Source of the DNA: Coptis chinensis
Lineage: Eukaryota > Streptophyta > Magnoliopsida > Ranunculales > Ranunculaceae
Assembly (NCBI GenBank): GCA_015680905.1
Contig: CM027378.1
Coordinates: 106,351,501-106,415,500 of the forward strand
DNA: 64,000 nucleotides
Direction of reading: 5' to 3'
The notes under the pieces were generated by a model. It saw only the letters and a program-made list of their open reading frames with translations, had not been told where the DNA came from and made no database searches. Below, in pieces: positions 22,701-34,712 of this stretch (position 1 is the stretch's first letter; each line of letters starts with the position of its first letter). A program made the translations under genes and the position numbers.

Positions 22701-23547
22701 TATACAATAGAGAGGCAAGTAGGCACAAGTGAAGCACCACCGTGTTCTTCAGAAACCTATAATACTTTTGATTCACTAAATCGGCAACGTTCCCATAATT
22801 GTGACCCTGTAACACGGTATAAACTCTCACATATCAAATTCCATTTAACCAAGCTTCTATGGGTCTTACCATCTTACAACTTGTCAATAGAAGGAAAAAA
22901 GATAGAGAGTTACCTTGTGGACTAAATATTTCTCGTCCAAAATCCAAAAGAAGTGACTGAACCAAAAGCCTTCCCTTGGACTATGTGGATCTTGGTCAGT
23001 ATCAGTGACTTTGTGGTGGTACCTGTGTACGCTTACCCAAGATATTGGATCTCCCTGAAATAAACAGACAAAAGAGTGATGTACATGTCATGATTACCAT
23101 CAAACCCTACCAGGAAACGCAGCAGGTATATTATGAAGTAATCTCGTGCATGCACCAGATTTACCCCTTTCCGCGCATTATGAATTGATGCACTTTGTAT
23201 AGCACACTTTGATCTTGTTGGAGACGTGTGTGTGTGTCAAAAGAGTCATTGGACAAACGTACTTGACTAGCAAGGAGTCCGAAATATGCAAACAAGTACT
23301 CGAGGCACTTTGGAAGCTTGAAACTCCTATGTGTAAGGTTTCTGTGGTAAGATAGAGTAATCCCGAAAAGTCCAGTCACAACTTGCAGCACGATTGCCAC
23401 CGTGAATGCGCCCCAGTTAAAGGTGAAAGGCGCAAACAAGCACATGGTATGCGATACCACGGCACTGTAGAATACGACGCTCAACGTCTGAGGCACCTCC
23501 ATCTTTTCATTGAGAACATAAGGCAGTGATTTTGATGTAACTTCCAT
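19707..23547 (-). CDS. Delta-9-type acyl-lipid desaturase (ADS class), five exons
   Basis: This predicted integral-membrane di-iron enzyme introduces a double bond into lipid-bound acyl chains. Exons on the minus strand are 23547-23263, 23054-22914, 22806-22666, 20120-20014 and 19908-19707. All have GT/AG borders and join to 876 nt, 291 residues. Three His boxes are present: HRNLTH in exon 1, HRYHH in exon 2 and HNNHH in exon 5. Exon 1 is hydrophobic (VVFYSAVVSHTMCLFAPF); exons 3 and 4 carry further segments, then VCHIWGHQAWNTGDTSKNNW. Exon number and His boxes match Arabidopsis ADS genes. The first in-frame ATG (23547) leaves a short N-terminus with no plastid transit peptide, so ER location is likely. 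An in-frame TGA upstream argues against a longer form. The start of exon 4 (GVRTASVYNLSSF) is unusual for the family. Regiospecificity cannot be read from the sequence. Confidence 0.9.
20204..21158. mobile_element. MITE cluster (GGGCATCTCC-type termini) flanked by a 17-bp direct repeat
   Basis: GGGCATCTCC follows TAA at 20218-20230 and recurs at 20314; the inverse GGAGATGTCC then TTA ends the cluster at 21139-21151. TAA/TTA flanks and this terminus are like PIF/Harbinger (Tourist-type) MITEs. A segment of about 140 bp is repeated directly at 20677 and 20988 and contains a small palindrome (GAGAGGGAATTCCCCACCCT region). The whole is flanked by ATATGCAATGACCCAAT at 20187-20203 and 21159-21175, an unexpectedly long duplication for a MITE. 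Confidence 0.7.
21174..21635 (+). CDS. Unassigned ORF, 153 codons, inside the desaturase intron
   Basis: An ATG-initiated open frame antisense to the host gene. It is rich in Ser, Arg and Leu with no repeats and no motif that I recognise. A second frame overlaps it (21361-21594). It begins immediately after the 17-bp direct repeat. It may be a captured fragment or chance; there is no sign of expression in the sequence. Confidence 0.2.
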   Translation: MVDSVITSLKMDAAPHLITLTTSSTKTPIYRIFNSRIQDFRHLAHNLASYLAYNLCLVRRLCHGTCSARSSLLFKNQTPTDFNNNHGDTRKSSTDWSRVSASSKYSTILGEIGSVRCESPLLLGLLHPDFHDQLERYEFLMSNPRRRVFVARY

Positions 23548-23612
23548 GAACCGAATTTTCTCTGACTGTTCGTACTTCAAATAATTTAATCAAGAATGTG
23601 CAGTGCATTAGG

Positions 23613-23626
23613 TTCTATATATACTA
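23613..23626 (-). promoter_or_regulatory. TATA box of the desaturase gene
   Basis: TAGTATATATAGAA on the minus strand lies about 66-80 bp upstream of the ATG, giving a likely transcription start near 23585 and a short leader. Confidence 0.6.
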
Positions 23627-25678
23627 GATCATTTTCATACGCACGCGCGTCATGTGTTATTCACAAAACTGGGGCAGCTGGGCTGGCAGTAGGCGGTTTG
23701 TTAGGTTTAACGTTTAAGTAAGAGAGAGATGGAAACTTAGGTTTGTTAGGTTTAAGTAAGAGAGAGAAGGAAACTTGGCTAGTTTTCAAACAGTGGTCGG
23801 AGCAAGCAAAGGTCCGATCGAGATTTAAACATGTATACGTAGTATGTATACTAGCCTTGTTTGATCATGTGCTCATGTGGCTCCCACGGGTTGCTCTTCT
23901 TATACGGCGGATCTCTCTCACATGGTTCCCACGTCTCTTTTGATCTGTATTTATTCTTTGAATATTTAATTCTGTTGTCTAAAACGTGTCAATCAATAAA
24001 AATATCAAAAATTGCAAAATAATTAATAAAATATTATTAGAATAGCGGTAAATTAGGTATCGATCTGAATATATAAATGATGGAGACGAGATTTCATAAA
24101 CCAATAACTAACTTGGTAATTAATATTAAAACAACTGTTAAAAATTTCTAATTTCTTATATAAACTAAAAATAAAACTAATTTGTAAGGAAATAATGACT
24201 AACTAAAAGAATTAATTTTCAAATATCAATTCATCAAAACCCTTGGTAGAAAGTTACCAACTCACCAACAATTCTTTTATTTCATTTTTATACCTCTTGG
24301 TAATTTCTTCAAAACTTCACTAAATCTTAAATGCTAGTTCTAGAAGTAGTGGAAAATATAACTATAATAATATAATAAAACATCTCAATATTAAATTAAA
24401 TCTTCTATTCTTTTTTACTCCAAATAAATGAGAAATTTTTAGGCATTCAATGTCAGAAGTATAAAAAATTCCAAAAATTCCTTAATAACTAATAATTAAA
24501 GTTGAGTCTAAAAGATTTTTAACAAAAAGAATAAACTAACAATGGAAAATACCCCGTATTTTCGTATTTTCCACAATGATAGAAACCATGCACATTTAAC
24601 ATTAGTAAAAAAATCTATTAAAAAGAGATATCATTCGATATCATGAAAAACACGTATTGGTGATCGATTCTAACAAAAATGACAAAAGCAAAATAACAAG
24701 AATTTCATAGAGAGCTTTTACTTTCCGCCCTTGGGGTGGAAGCTGAGTCCTCCATGCTATTAATTAACATGAAAGAATTGAATAATTAAATACGAGATAT
24801 AATGAACATTGAAACCGCCTTTATTGCTTTGACGTTGATTTTCAAAAAATTACACTCTAGAGCACTCTTCTTAACTAATTAAATCAACTAAAACTACAAA
24901 ACAAAATTTCTACTAATTGAATACTAGAATGATGATCATTTCAATGCCAATTCTCTTATCTATTTATAGTTTATTTGAACAAAATCTTGATGCATATAAT
25001 ATTTTCACATAAAATAGAAATAATATTTGGGATATGTGAAGAAAATATAAGAGAAAAGAATTTAGGAAATGGACTATAAAAGAAATATTATCAAGGCATG
25101 ATGAATGAATGAAATATTAATTTGTAATCAAATAAAACATAAAATGAAATGATATGGTTTTGAATTAGGAATGGAGTGATTGACAAGAATATAAGGTATT
25201 ACGGAATGATTTGATATAATGAAATCAAGGGAATAAATAATCAATGGAAATGGGGATATTTAATGTGGTGAAAATGGTAAGAATATATGGTGGTAGGTGC
25301 AATTATTTTTCTTGATTTCCTTCTATAATTTCCAATTGTCTAACATTTTCTTCCATTTTTTATAGCACAATATATTTCATGAGCTCTCACTTATTGATTC
25401 TTTAAATGATCATCTTTGGCTTATGGGCTCGGGCTTTGATTAACATCTTTATTTCATATAAAAAATATTAAACCAATTTATTACAACATATTTTGCATCA
25501 GACTTTTCCAAAGACATGCACATATATGCAAATAATCTTTTATGACAAAAAATGTGCATAATGTCATGGAATAAAACGAATAATATATGGTTTTACGATA
25601 AAATTACGCAATTAAACATAAATGATATTATATAATGCTTATAAAAATATATATAATATATATACAATTTTAGGCATT

Positions 25679-25683
<5 letters not shown>
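23627..25683. other. AT-rich intergenic DNA upstream of the desaturase
   Basis: 23697-23775 holds a direct repeat of about 37 bp (GTTTGTTAGGTTTAA, GTAAGAGAGAGA and GGAAACTT). From 23950 to 25680 the sequence is strongly AT-rich with no gene that I can support. Confidence 0.6.

Positions 25684-25722
<39 letters not shown>
25684..25722. repeat. (CT)n microsatellite
   Basis: About 19 CT units in a row. Confidence 0.98.
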
Positions 25723-25724
<2 letters not shown>

Positions 25725-26330
25725 TTTTTCAGTCTAGTGGGGCAAAAGAAAAAACGAACCAGCTCAAATGGCTAACTCGCCCACATTTCAAAAAATTGCA
25801 GTTTGTTAGAATCGATGGACAGCTCCATTGGCTAGCTCGCCCACATTGCTTTAAAGGAGCACATATATACAGATGATAGCTTGCCCAAAAAGTACAATTT
25901 AGTTAGATTTCTCAAACTCACTACATTTTGTGGGTTACACACTCGGATACTAAAAATAGACTTTGACAACTATATTTGTGGTTTCTTATCGTTACATGTT
26001 TGTTAATCAAGTTGATCACTACACGAAAAACTGATCCCAACTTTTCCGTCGAAAAGAAAATAGTAATTATAATAGTATATGATTCACCAAAAATAGTAGT
26101 TATAATAGTATATGATTTACCCAAAAAAAATAGTAATAGTGTGTTAGTAGTATGTAGCAACCCCCATTGAGTGGCAATCCTGGATCCACCCTGCCAAAAG
26201 TAATTCTTGCATGTTTCATTCTCATATGACTATCGATTTGTGTTTTAGATAGGCAGATGGATGTGAGATGTGAGATGTGAGGTTTGTTGATGTTGTTCGC
26301 ATATTGGTCACCATGTGTGATTTACAAGTA
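25723..26330. other. Intergenic DNA, no gene
   Basis: A phrase like GGCTAACTCGCCCACATT is repeated at about 25769 and 25830, and TAGTATATGATT at about 26070 and 26108. Nothing coding was recognised. Confidence 0.5.
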
Positions 26331-26361
26331 CTAGCAAATATGCCATGTGTTTTGCACGTGG
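26331..26361 (-). mobile_element. Possible Helitron 3' terminus (minus strand)
   Basis: On the minus strand a 7-bp stem (CCACGTG with CCATGTG-type partner, short T/A loop) is followed by GCATATTTGCTAG and then T. Hairpin, CTAG end and T flank are the three marks of a Helitron 3' end inserted between A and T. I could not find the matching 5' end to the right. Confidence 0.5.
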
Positions 26362-29300
26362 AAGCATGTGTAGCATTTATTAGCCCTCTCTGGGCCCATA
26401 TAATGCCAAAAAGTGGAGAATAATTAATGGGTCATTACTCATACTAAAACAACTTTTTAGTAAACTAGTTTTGAGCATGTGCTGCTGCTGCATGTTTTTT
26501 TTTTTGGCTATAATATGGTGGGACCATGGGACCAGAGCCAACAAGCAAGAAATGAGGCTCAACCACTTGGTTATAATCCGGTTGAGTAAAAACACCCTCC
26601 CAATGGCCCATACTACATAACCTCCCTATTATTTAGGCCTCATTAAATAACCCCCCTGTTTTCCAAAAAAGATATAAAATCTATACTATTTTTTATTTCT
26701 TATTTTATCTTATTTTCTTTTTTACCCTTTTGAGAAAATTACAGATCCATCGTCACTACAAGTCTACAACAAAAAAGAACACAGTTTATCTAAGCAGATA
26801 AAATAAGGTTTAACCTCTCTTGTTGACGAACGAAAGTTTGACGTTGAAGAGATTCCACTATTTTTTCATTGAAAAATAAGGTTCGGCAATACACTTATTT
26901 GAACTTTTGATTCACCTTTTTTCAATCTTCGATTTTTATTTTACTTGTTAAATTCAAGCCATGAAAATGTATTGTCATGTTTTACATAGTGTTTCATTGG
27001 TGATATTGTCATGTTTTAAAATCGCTGAGCTTTTTAAGTTTTACAGATATATGACTATGTTAAAATACATTTACACAGATTCATTCATCAGTTTTTCTTT
27101 GTTGTTTTTTGCAAATGCAGACATGGATGGGACTGTTCTTTTTGTTATTATCTACGATACCTAAACGATGAGTGCCAGTGTTTGGACGAATTGTATGATT
27201 GTCGATTTGAAATGTATAATTTGTGAAAAGTGGTCTGACGTTACTCCTTTGTCTGTAAACCTTTCTTTTGTAAGGAATTTGAAGTGTATTGTAATAGATA
27301 CTGACTCGGAGCTTCATTCCCTTGCTTGCTTCAATTTGGTTAAAGGTTTTGATACATTTTTAGTTCTTTAGAGTTAGGGAAGTATTCTTTGTGTTGCCCT
27401 GGAAGGGCTCAAAGAGTGGCTGCCTAGAGGAAGTATTTTTTGTGTTTGCCTTAAGTGGTGATTCATTGAATGACTGCCTAATTAGGAAGTACTCCTTGAT
27501 GTTGCTCTCGGTAATACATTGAATGGATGCCCGAGTTTATATAAAAAGAAATAAGATATTAATAGTATAAACATAGGAACAACCTTAAATAGAAATAAGT
27601 ATTAACGATGTTTCATCCAAGAAGGCATCAACACTCGCTTGATTGCCTAATTGTAGTCTACTTATGAGAACAACCATGAATTGAAGCAGAAGGTCACGGA
27701 TTAAATGTATCGGTGGATTCAAATCTCTTGAATTCCCTCTCATAGAATCAATAACTAGTGTAGTTTAGTTTAGCTTAACATTAGTAATTCATAATCTCTA
27801 CAACCATTGTTTTTAATCTCTTAAACCCCCTTTCCAATCATGTCCTTATTCACAATACAACTTAAAAGTTGAACGATAGTCTACTCATTATTTACTCATT
27901 CGAGGATATAATTAGGTTTTGATCTCGTATAGTTTTGGTCAATGACATCCATCATCATCCATAATCTCGATCACATACCATTCTCAACCATCAAAACTAA
28001 GTGTGTCAGGTATCTGTGGATATCCTATACTTATTTAACGAAGGAATGCATATTATCTGTTAATGTTTATTCAACCTTACATGTTTGGTCTACCTATGGA
28101 TAATTCAAAACAATTGAACAAACAAACAAACAAACAACATTTATTGTCACTATTATAACATCCAAGAACATAGTTGGTTCACTGTGGTGAATACCAAACT
28201 ATACATAAAGTGAATGCTTTAAGTCAATATTCATAGACAAAGTTAGGTTGGAATTACTGTGGTGAACCCCAACTTATACGTAATATGAATATTCAACACC
28301 TTAGGTTTTGACAAGTAAAATTTTAAGATATATGAATCGAGACTTTAATAAACAAAATAATACTCACTACATCAAAAGCTTTGATTATTAACACAAATAA
28401 CTATAATTTAGATTAAAATCTAATGATGAACATAATAGTGTCATTGCAATACCACATGTGGGTAAGTACTACACACACACACACACGAGGTGTTCACTCC
28501 ATAATATTATGATAATGAACGTATATTATAATTGTGAAACCACATATAGGCATGTATCACAACATACAAAGAATTCACTTATATTTAGGGCTAAGTCATT
28601 AAGTACGTCAAAATTAGATAGGTATGTTACCTGTGGGCTGTCAATTCCATATCTAACTTTTTAGTACACATTATCACACTAAATTAAATGATACTTACAA
28701 CTTCTCAATGTTGAGTCATTGTGGTGACTACCAAATGATCAATCAACTGTATATCAATTCGTGTAACTTCATTAAAACCCCAATGGATCCTTAATCATCA
28801 TTATAAATAGCATTATACAATGTCACTAACAATAATATGATGAAGTATTCACAATATTTTAATATTGGGCCACTGTGGCAGTTACCAATACAATTTAATT
28901 TGTGAGTACCAAATCGTTAAATAACATTGATTAACGTACATCATAGTGCAAAACTAAACATGCAGCGGAATAATTAACGTGTGTACTTTCATAATGTACA
29001 TGATCAAAAAGTTCACTATGCAATAATATTTATAGTGGAAATTAATATACATCAATAATATTAATAAACCAAAAGAAATATTTATTCTATCATATTGCAA
29101 GCTTTGAACATAATAAAGCAAATAATGCATGCAAGTTCATAAGTCGAAACCCAATTCAACTTAGCAAGCTATAAAGATTATATAAACTTCCAACTTTAAT
29201 ATCGGAATTCTTAAATTTTCAAAATCACTTTCAAGGTTGTTCAATACGTAGGGTTTGAAATTTTTTTCGTAATGGCTATTCATACGTCAAAAAGGGACTT

Positions 29301-29737
29301 TAAATGAGTGTTGTGTGTCCAAACGAAGGTTAATCGCCCTAAATTAGGCCTGTTTAAAAGCCACTTTAATGTTCAAAATCTGCCTGTCCATTATGGTTCA
29401 GATCTGACCTGGTTTTTATGGGTTAGACTGGACCTATCATTATGGGTCAGGTCCACACCCGAGCTATTAATGGGCTAGACCGATCATTATGGGCCAAAAC
29501 TGACCAGATCCTTATAGGCCTCGATCTGGCCCAGTTTAAAAAAGGTCAACTTGGACCTATCTAAATAAGGAAACAGGTTTGGTTCTTGGGCCAGTCTAAT
29601 AGCTGGTTGGGTTGAGAAAATTAGGCCCAAACAGAACGGTAATGTGGGCTGGAACAAACAAAACATAAGGAGTATAAGCCGAAAGTTATATTAAACTTAA
29701 AGCCCAAAAGAAATTGAATTGTTGAACCCCAAGGAAA
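26362..29737. other. Gene-poor stretch with degenerate repeats
   Basis: No gene recognised. 28181-28890 contains four spaced copies of a phrase like CACTGTGGTGANTACCAA (28180, 28255, 28717, 28871), and 28471-28487 is (AC)n. 29400-29600 has repeated GACC/GGGTCAG phrases typical of decayed miniature elements. An open stretch at 27168-27371 (67 codons) is unassigned. Confidence 0.5.
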
Positions 29738-29780
29738 TCTTACTATATTAGAAAATTTTGGGGGTCGATGAACATGAATT
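29738..29780 (+). mobile_element. Possible Helitron 5' terminus (plus strand)
   Basis: A then TCTTACTATATTAGAAAATT: TC after an A, followed by a TACTATATTA-type start, is the usual form of plant Helitron 5' ends. It stands immediately before the cluster of gene fragments at 30263-34712. No convincing 3' end was found to pair with it. Confidence 0.45.
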
Positions 29781-30262
29781 TTTACGTACGTCACAGGGAT
29801 ATTTTAGTAATTTTACTATCCAAATAAATTAAAAGAAAAAAGCGAGTAATTTCTCTCTCTGCTCGGTCTCTCCTTCATCTCCCCTGTTTCTCTCTGCCGA
29901 ACCTCTCTCTTTCTTCCTCTTTTGTCTATGCTAAATCTTCGTCAGCTACTGTCAGAAATTTCATAACTTCATCACCTCCACCTCCCCCACCCACCCACCC
30001 CAAAAATTCTCTCTCTCTGTACGATATTGTTTCTGCTACAATATTCTATTTCGACAAAACGGTAAGATTTTAATTTTTTTTATTTTTTTTTATTTTTTTA
30101 TCGTTTGTTTAATTAGTTACTTATATTTTATTGTTTATTTGGTTGTAGTTTAGTATTCGTTGTTTATAATTACTGTTTGGATTGGGTGCAATCTCCTACC
30201 CACCATATAATTCAAGAGTTTGAATTGATTTTAATAATTTATTTGTTCCTTTGTTAATTGAT
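29781..30262. other. Leader-like region before the ADH-like fragment
   Basis: Pyrimidine-rich stretches (CTCTCTCTCTGC, CCACCTCCCCCACCCACCC) resemble a captured 5' UTR and first intron. No ORF. Confidence 0.4.
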
Positions 30263-31680
30263 TAGAATCGTGGGGAGCTTAGGGGAGAACGTAAGTGAAG
30301 TAAAAGAAGGCGATACTGTTGTTGTTCCAACGATTATACATACCGGATTGTCGAGAGTGCAAAGGTTGTCTGTCATAAAATAGCAACCTACATGTTCTAA
30401 CTTCATTCCCTTTTAGTATCTCTTCTTGGATGATACATACCGGATTGTCGAGTGTGCAAAGGTTGTCTGTCATAAAATAGCAACCTACATGTTCTAACTT
30501 CATTCCCTTTTAGTATCTCTTCTTGGATGCCTAGAGACAGGACAAGCAAATCGATTCACAGACACTAAAGGGGAAGTGGTGTACCATTTTATAAATGTAT
30601 CGAGTTTTAGTGAATATACTGTGGTTGGTGTCGTGCATTTGACGAAAATAGACCCATCAGTCCCTTCAAATAGTGAGTGCCTCCTTAGTTGCAGAGTATC
30701 AAAGGGTAACAAGGAGTCACTGTTTGGAAGAAAATAGACCTGATAGCATGTGAACTACCATTAATTTCTTATAAATTGTCTGCAGGTATGGGAGCTACTT
30801 GCAAAACTGCTAACGTAGAAGCGGGATCTACTGTGACTATATTTGGGATAGGAGCCATTAGACTGGCGGTACATTGATTCTTAATAGCAACAACATTGAC
30901 ATTGACATATCTTTCAATCGAGCAAATCAGACTCTCGCATCTTCATTAATGAGGTGTAACAAAGAAAAACATTGTTCTTATTGGATTCCAGTAGAGATAT
31001 TAGGAATTACTGCAAGTAATACACAAATGTCCTATCACCAAAGAGATGGTCCTACTATAAGTTTATTGTAATAGGTTACAGAGGGAGCAAGGCTTTGTGG
31101 AGCTACTAGAATTATTGGCGTGGACTTAAATCCGGATAAATTTGAACTTGGTATGGATTCATCTCACCCTGTTTTCTCTGATGGATTTTAGTCATTTAGG
31201 AACATTAAAAACTTAGCATGTTAGCCATGTCTTTGTTGTGCAATTAGTCAACTGTCACTACTTCATCCAAAAGAATAAAATCATATTAACTGGATGACTA
31301 ACTGACTATAGGTTTATCTATCAGTCACTTTTCTTTATTAGCAACGACTTTATCTTTTTATAAACCATTTACCTTTCATACTGCTGAGTCCTGCAGGAAA
31401 GAAAGTTGGAGTCACAGACTTTATTAACCCGAGCGATTGTACTAATAAACTTAGCAAGGTAATATTTTCAACTTTACAATATTACATTGAAATAACTTGG
31501 TTTTTTTGGAGCTACAAGTCAATTACCTTCCCTATATGCTGAAAAAAAAAAAAGGAAAAAAAAAAAGGTTAATTGAAGCAAAATATTCGCTATTTGTGTA
31601 TAGATGGGGGTGCAGACTATTGCTTTGAATGTGTTGGATCAGGATCATTGGTGTAGGAAGCATTTGCTAGCTGCCGAAAG
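30263..31680 (+). pseudogene. Alcohol dehydrogenase-like (medium-chain, zinc type) gene fragment
   Basis: Exon blocks read in order as a plant ADH-like protein: SLGENVSEVKEGDTVV (30263), DCRECKGCLS with structural-zinc cysteines, then SISSWMPRDRTS, GEVVYHFINVSSFSEYTVV (about 30570), MGATCKTANVEAGSTVTIFG (30788, Rossmann start), EGARLCGATRIIGVDLNPDK (31081), GKKVGVTDFINPSDC (31397) and DGGADYCFECVGSGSLV (31603). Stops and frame changes occur throughout, and 97 bp of the zinc-loop exon is duplicated in tandem. The N- and C-terminal parts are missing. The family oxidises alcohols or aldehydes with NAD; this copy is dead. It is followed in the same sense by stomatin-like and SNF2-like pieces, suggesting serial capture. 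Confidence 0.88.
30336..30529 (+). repeat. 97-bp tandem duplication inside the ADH-like exon
   Basis: Two copies (30336-30432 and 30433-30529) begin ATACATACCGGATTGTCGAG and differ by about one base, so the duplication is recent. It doubles the zinc-loop coding segment. Confidence 0.92.
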
Positions 31681-32423
31681 GTATTACTTTATATCTTTTA
31701 TTTACACCTGCTTCAAAACTGTAACTTGAAACCTTTTGTTGTACACAATATAATGCACAAAATATGAGATTCATTTCTTTGAAATCGTTAAAGTTGAAGT
31801 ATTGTGTACTATATGAGAACATGAAACCAATGATCGATTAGTTTGTGTTTTCATGTCTGTATTATTAATACGTACGTGTGACATTTCAATGATTTTTGGT
31901 CATTGTATCTTTGAAATGAATTTTGAAGTAGAAGTGGGTGTAATGATATTTGGACAGTAATTTAAGCACAGATGGAATTAGTCTCCCCATGGATAAATTT
32001 CCAAATTACCCATCAAGCTTGGAGGTTGATCGAACAATTTCAGATACATTATGTGAAGATTTAGCTAAAAAAGACGTCAGAGATACAAGAAGTAGTGTTG
32101 TTTTGAGTAATGGAAATGATATGTGCATGGAAAAGAACAAAGCCATTCGAAAAAAATCATTTTCTTCTCATGAACTCCCAACTTGATTATCGAAAAAAAA
32201 AAAAAAAAACTCCCAGCTTAACAGATCCAGTTCTAGAGTCCACAATGGAAAAGGTACATGGAATAATTTGTCTTATATCATGGGGTATATATTTAGTTAT
32301 TGTTTCAACTTTTAATCATGTTTTATTCATTTTAGCTTTTGAGGACACTACTTCACAAGAAGATTTATCCCCAAAACTCTTCTACAATCTCAGTAAAGAG
32401 GTACCGGGGGATAGACATAGCTC
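31681..32423 (+). other. Unassigned coding-like fragment
   Basis: An open run at 31950-32186 (NLSTDGISLPMDKFPNYPSS and onward, 78 codons, polar) and another after an A-rich tract (32340-32436) resemble pieces of a low-complexity protein. I do not recognise the family. They may be a further captured gene between the ADH-like and stomatin-like pieces. Confidence 0.3.
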
Positions 32424-32596
32424 AAAAGTTATGTAACATGGACACGCCATATTTCAAATATATAAAAAAATGTGTATGTGTCTGTACATATTCTATGTGA
32501 TATTCTTCATTTTTATTTTTACTTTTATTTTTATTTTATTTTATTTTTTTAGACATATTAGACACTTCGTATCCGTGTCAATGTAACTTAGCTTAA
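32424..32596. mobile_element. Small MITE-like element
   Basis: The left end AGTTATGTAACATGGACACG and right end, inverted, AAGTTACATTGACACGGATA are imperfect inverse copies about 170 bp apart. The left end resembles the start of the insertion at 10787 (ATGTTGCATGGACACG). Confidence 0.5.
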
Positions 32597-33504
32597 AAAA
32601 TAACAAGGAAGACCAACAGGAGGAGAAACGAGATAGTGGTTGCAAATGGGTCAAGACAGATTCTGAATGTAGGTTTTTCTACTTCGCCTCCTTATCGCAT
32701 ATATGATGATTCAGCATGAAGACGCAGTTTTAATGGTTGTTACTAGTTTTGAAGTAACTGCTAATAAGTAGGAACAATTGGTAGTTGCACCTGATGTTGT
32801 GATGTTAACTGGTGTTGTTGTTGCAACTGCCATTTTTTTTTTTTGGAGTTAAGGTTGAACAATCTGCTCAGAGTTGCTAGAGCCTCAGACAAAAGGCTTA
32901 TTGTAAAGAAATGAGCATCCATGAAATAATAAAAGGTTAAGTGGGCATGCTTGCTGCACTAGCTTAACGGCGTATCGGCCACTTAGAGTACACTACTTAC
33001 AGCACACTACTGATTAAGGATTCTGGATTGCAACACATTACTTAGAGTTTCGACTCAACTCTGTTGAGTTTAATCAATGCTTGAGGGTGGGTATGGTTTG
33101 CTAATACTATTTGTCTCCTTTGCAATTTTGATACCTAGGAATTCTTTTCTTTATTATATTATCTGAGCGAGTTTAGTTTATTAAGATTGACTATTTTTCC
33201 ACGCACAAATTTGGACGTTAAATAAATACGTTTGGTTCCTATTTTTTAAGATTTTTTTTTTATAAAAATAGCTTTTAAGAAAAATCTCAACAAAACATGT
33301 TTATTCAAAAACTGTTTTTAGAATAAATATTTTTTCAAAAAAGCACTTTTTGAGAAAAACTGATTTTTGGAAAAAATAGGATCCAAACACCCACTAACTT
33401 TTAAAACATCTATTTCTTTTGCTTAATCTTCTCCGATTTTCCATCTCTGTAAAACCCACTTTGCAGAGTATTGTTTTGATTTTTGGTGTTGGAAATTGTA
33501 TTTA
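32597..33504. other. No gene recognised
   Basis: Mixed unique and AT-rich DNA. 33250-33390 has A/T-rich runs around AAAAACTGATTTTTGG that could form a short hairpin. Confidence 0.4.
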
Positions 33505-33985
<481 letters not shown>

Positions 33986-34162
33986 AACTGACATCTTACT
34001 TAATTAACTTGCCTAAAGTGGGGTTGTGAAACTTAGAATTGTCAGGATTTCAAATATTTGAGTATTTAATAGAGTTGCAAACTAACTTGTAAGACAATGT
34101 CAAATCTGTTGTAGTGTTTTTGAAGTAGCATTGTTTGACTTGAACCAAACAAGTTCAATGGA

Positions 34163-34712
34163 GCTAGGTACTGTGGGATCTTAAAGACAGAAGCTTGTGG
34201 AGATGTTTAATAATCCTGCAAATGTGAGGTCATGTGCACACTGATATCACCTAGAGCTGGATCTTTGGGCTTCAATCTTCTGGCTACATATTGTGTAATA
34301 GTTGTCAATGGTTCATGGAATCCAACTCACGATCTTTAGGCTATGTATATTGCTTGGAGGTATGCATTTACCTGAATATCAAACTTCCGGTTAAAATGTT
34401 TCTTTTCTGATGTTGCTTTTTATTCAAAATCTTTTCCTTGTAGGTATGGCCAAAGGAAACCACTTTTTGCTTATCGTTTGATGGTACATGGCACAATGGA
34501 AGAGAAGATATATAAACATCAGGTATTTGCAAGATTTGAAGAGTGTTAGAACTGGGTTAGAAAGACACTCCTACAATAATATTGTGAAATATGTTAAGTT
34601 TCTAGCTGAAGTATTAGATGATAGTTACTGTTGAGTCATGCGAATAGGTCACAAAGGAAGGACTTGCTGCAAGGGTTGTGGATAAACAACAAATACACAG
34701 GATTTTGTCTTA
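34163..34712 (+). pseudogene. SNF2-family (ATRX-like) helicase C-terminal fragment
   Basis: Three exon blocks read as the end of a SNF2 helicase of the ATRX type. Block 1 (34163-34361) reads RQKLVEMFNNPANVRSCA, then LISPRAGSLGFNLLATYCVI, VVNGSWNPTHDL, stop, AMYIAWR (helicase motifs V and VI). Block 2 (34444-34523) reads YGQRKPLFAYRLMVHGTMEE and KIYKHQ. Block 3 (34649-34712) reads VTKEGLAARVVDKQQIHRIL. Stops replace Gln and other codons. ATRX proteins remodel chromatin and load histone H3.3. Only the last part is here, in the same sense as the neighbours. Confidence 0.87.

Noticed and set aside
23161-23580. A 139-residue desaturase starting at 23580 and running to 23161
   Set aside because: The codon at 23580 is TTG, the first ATG is at 23547, and the frame past 23263 is intron: a GTACGT donor joins to exon 2 with the expected protein.
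26678-26710. Helitron 5' end TCTATACTATTTTTTATTTC
   Set aside because: It has the right form, but no matching 3' end or gene content was found; AT-rich chance is likely.
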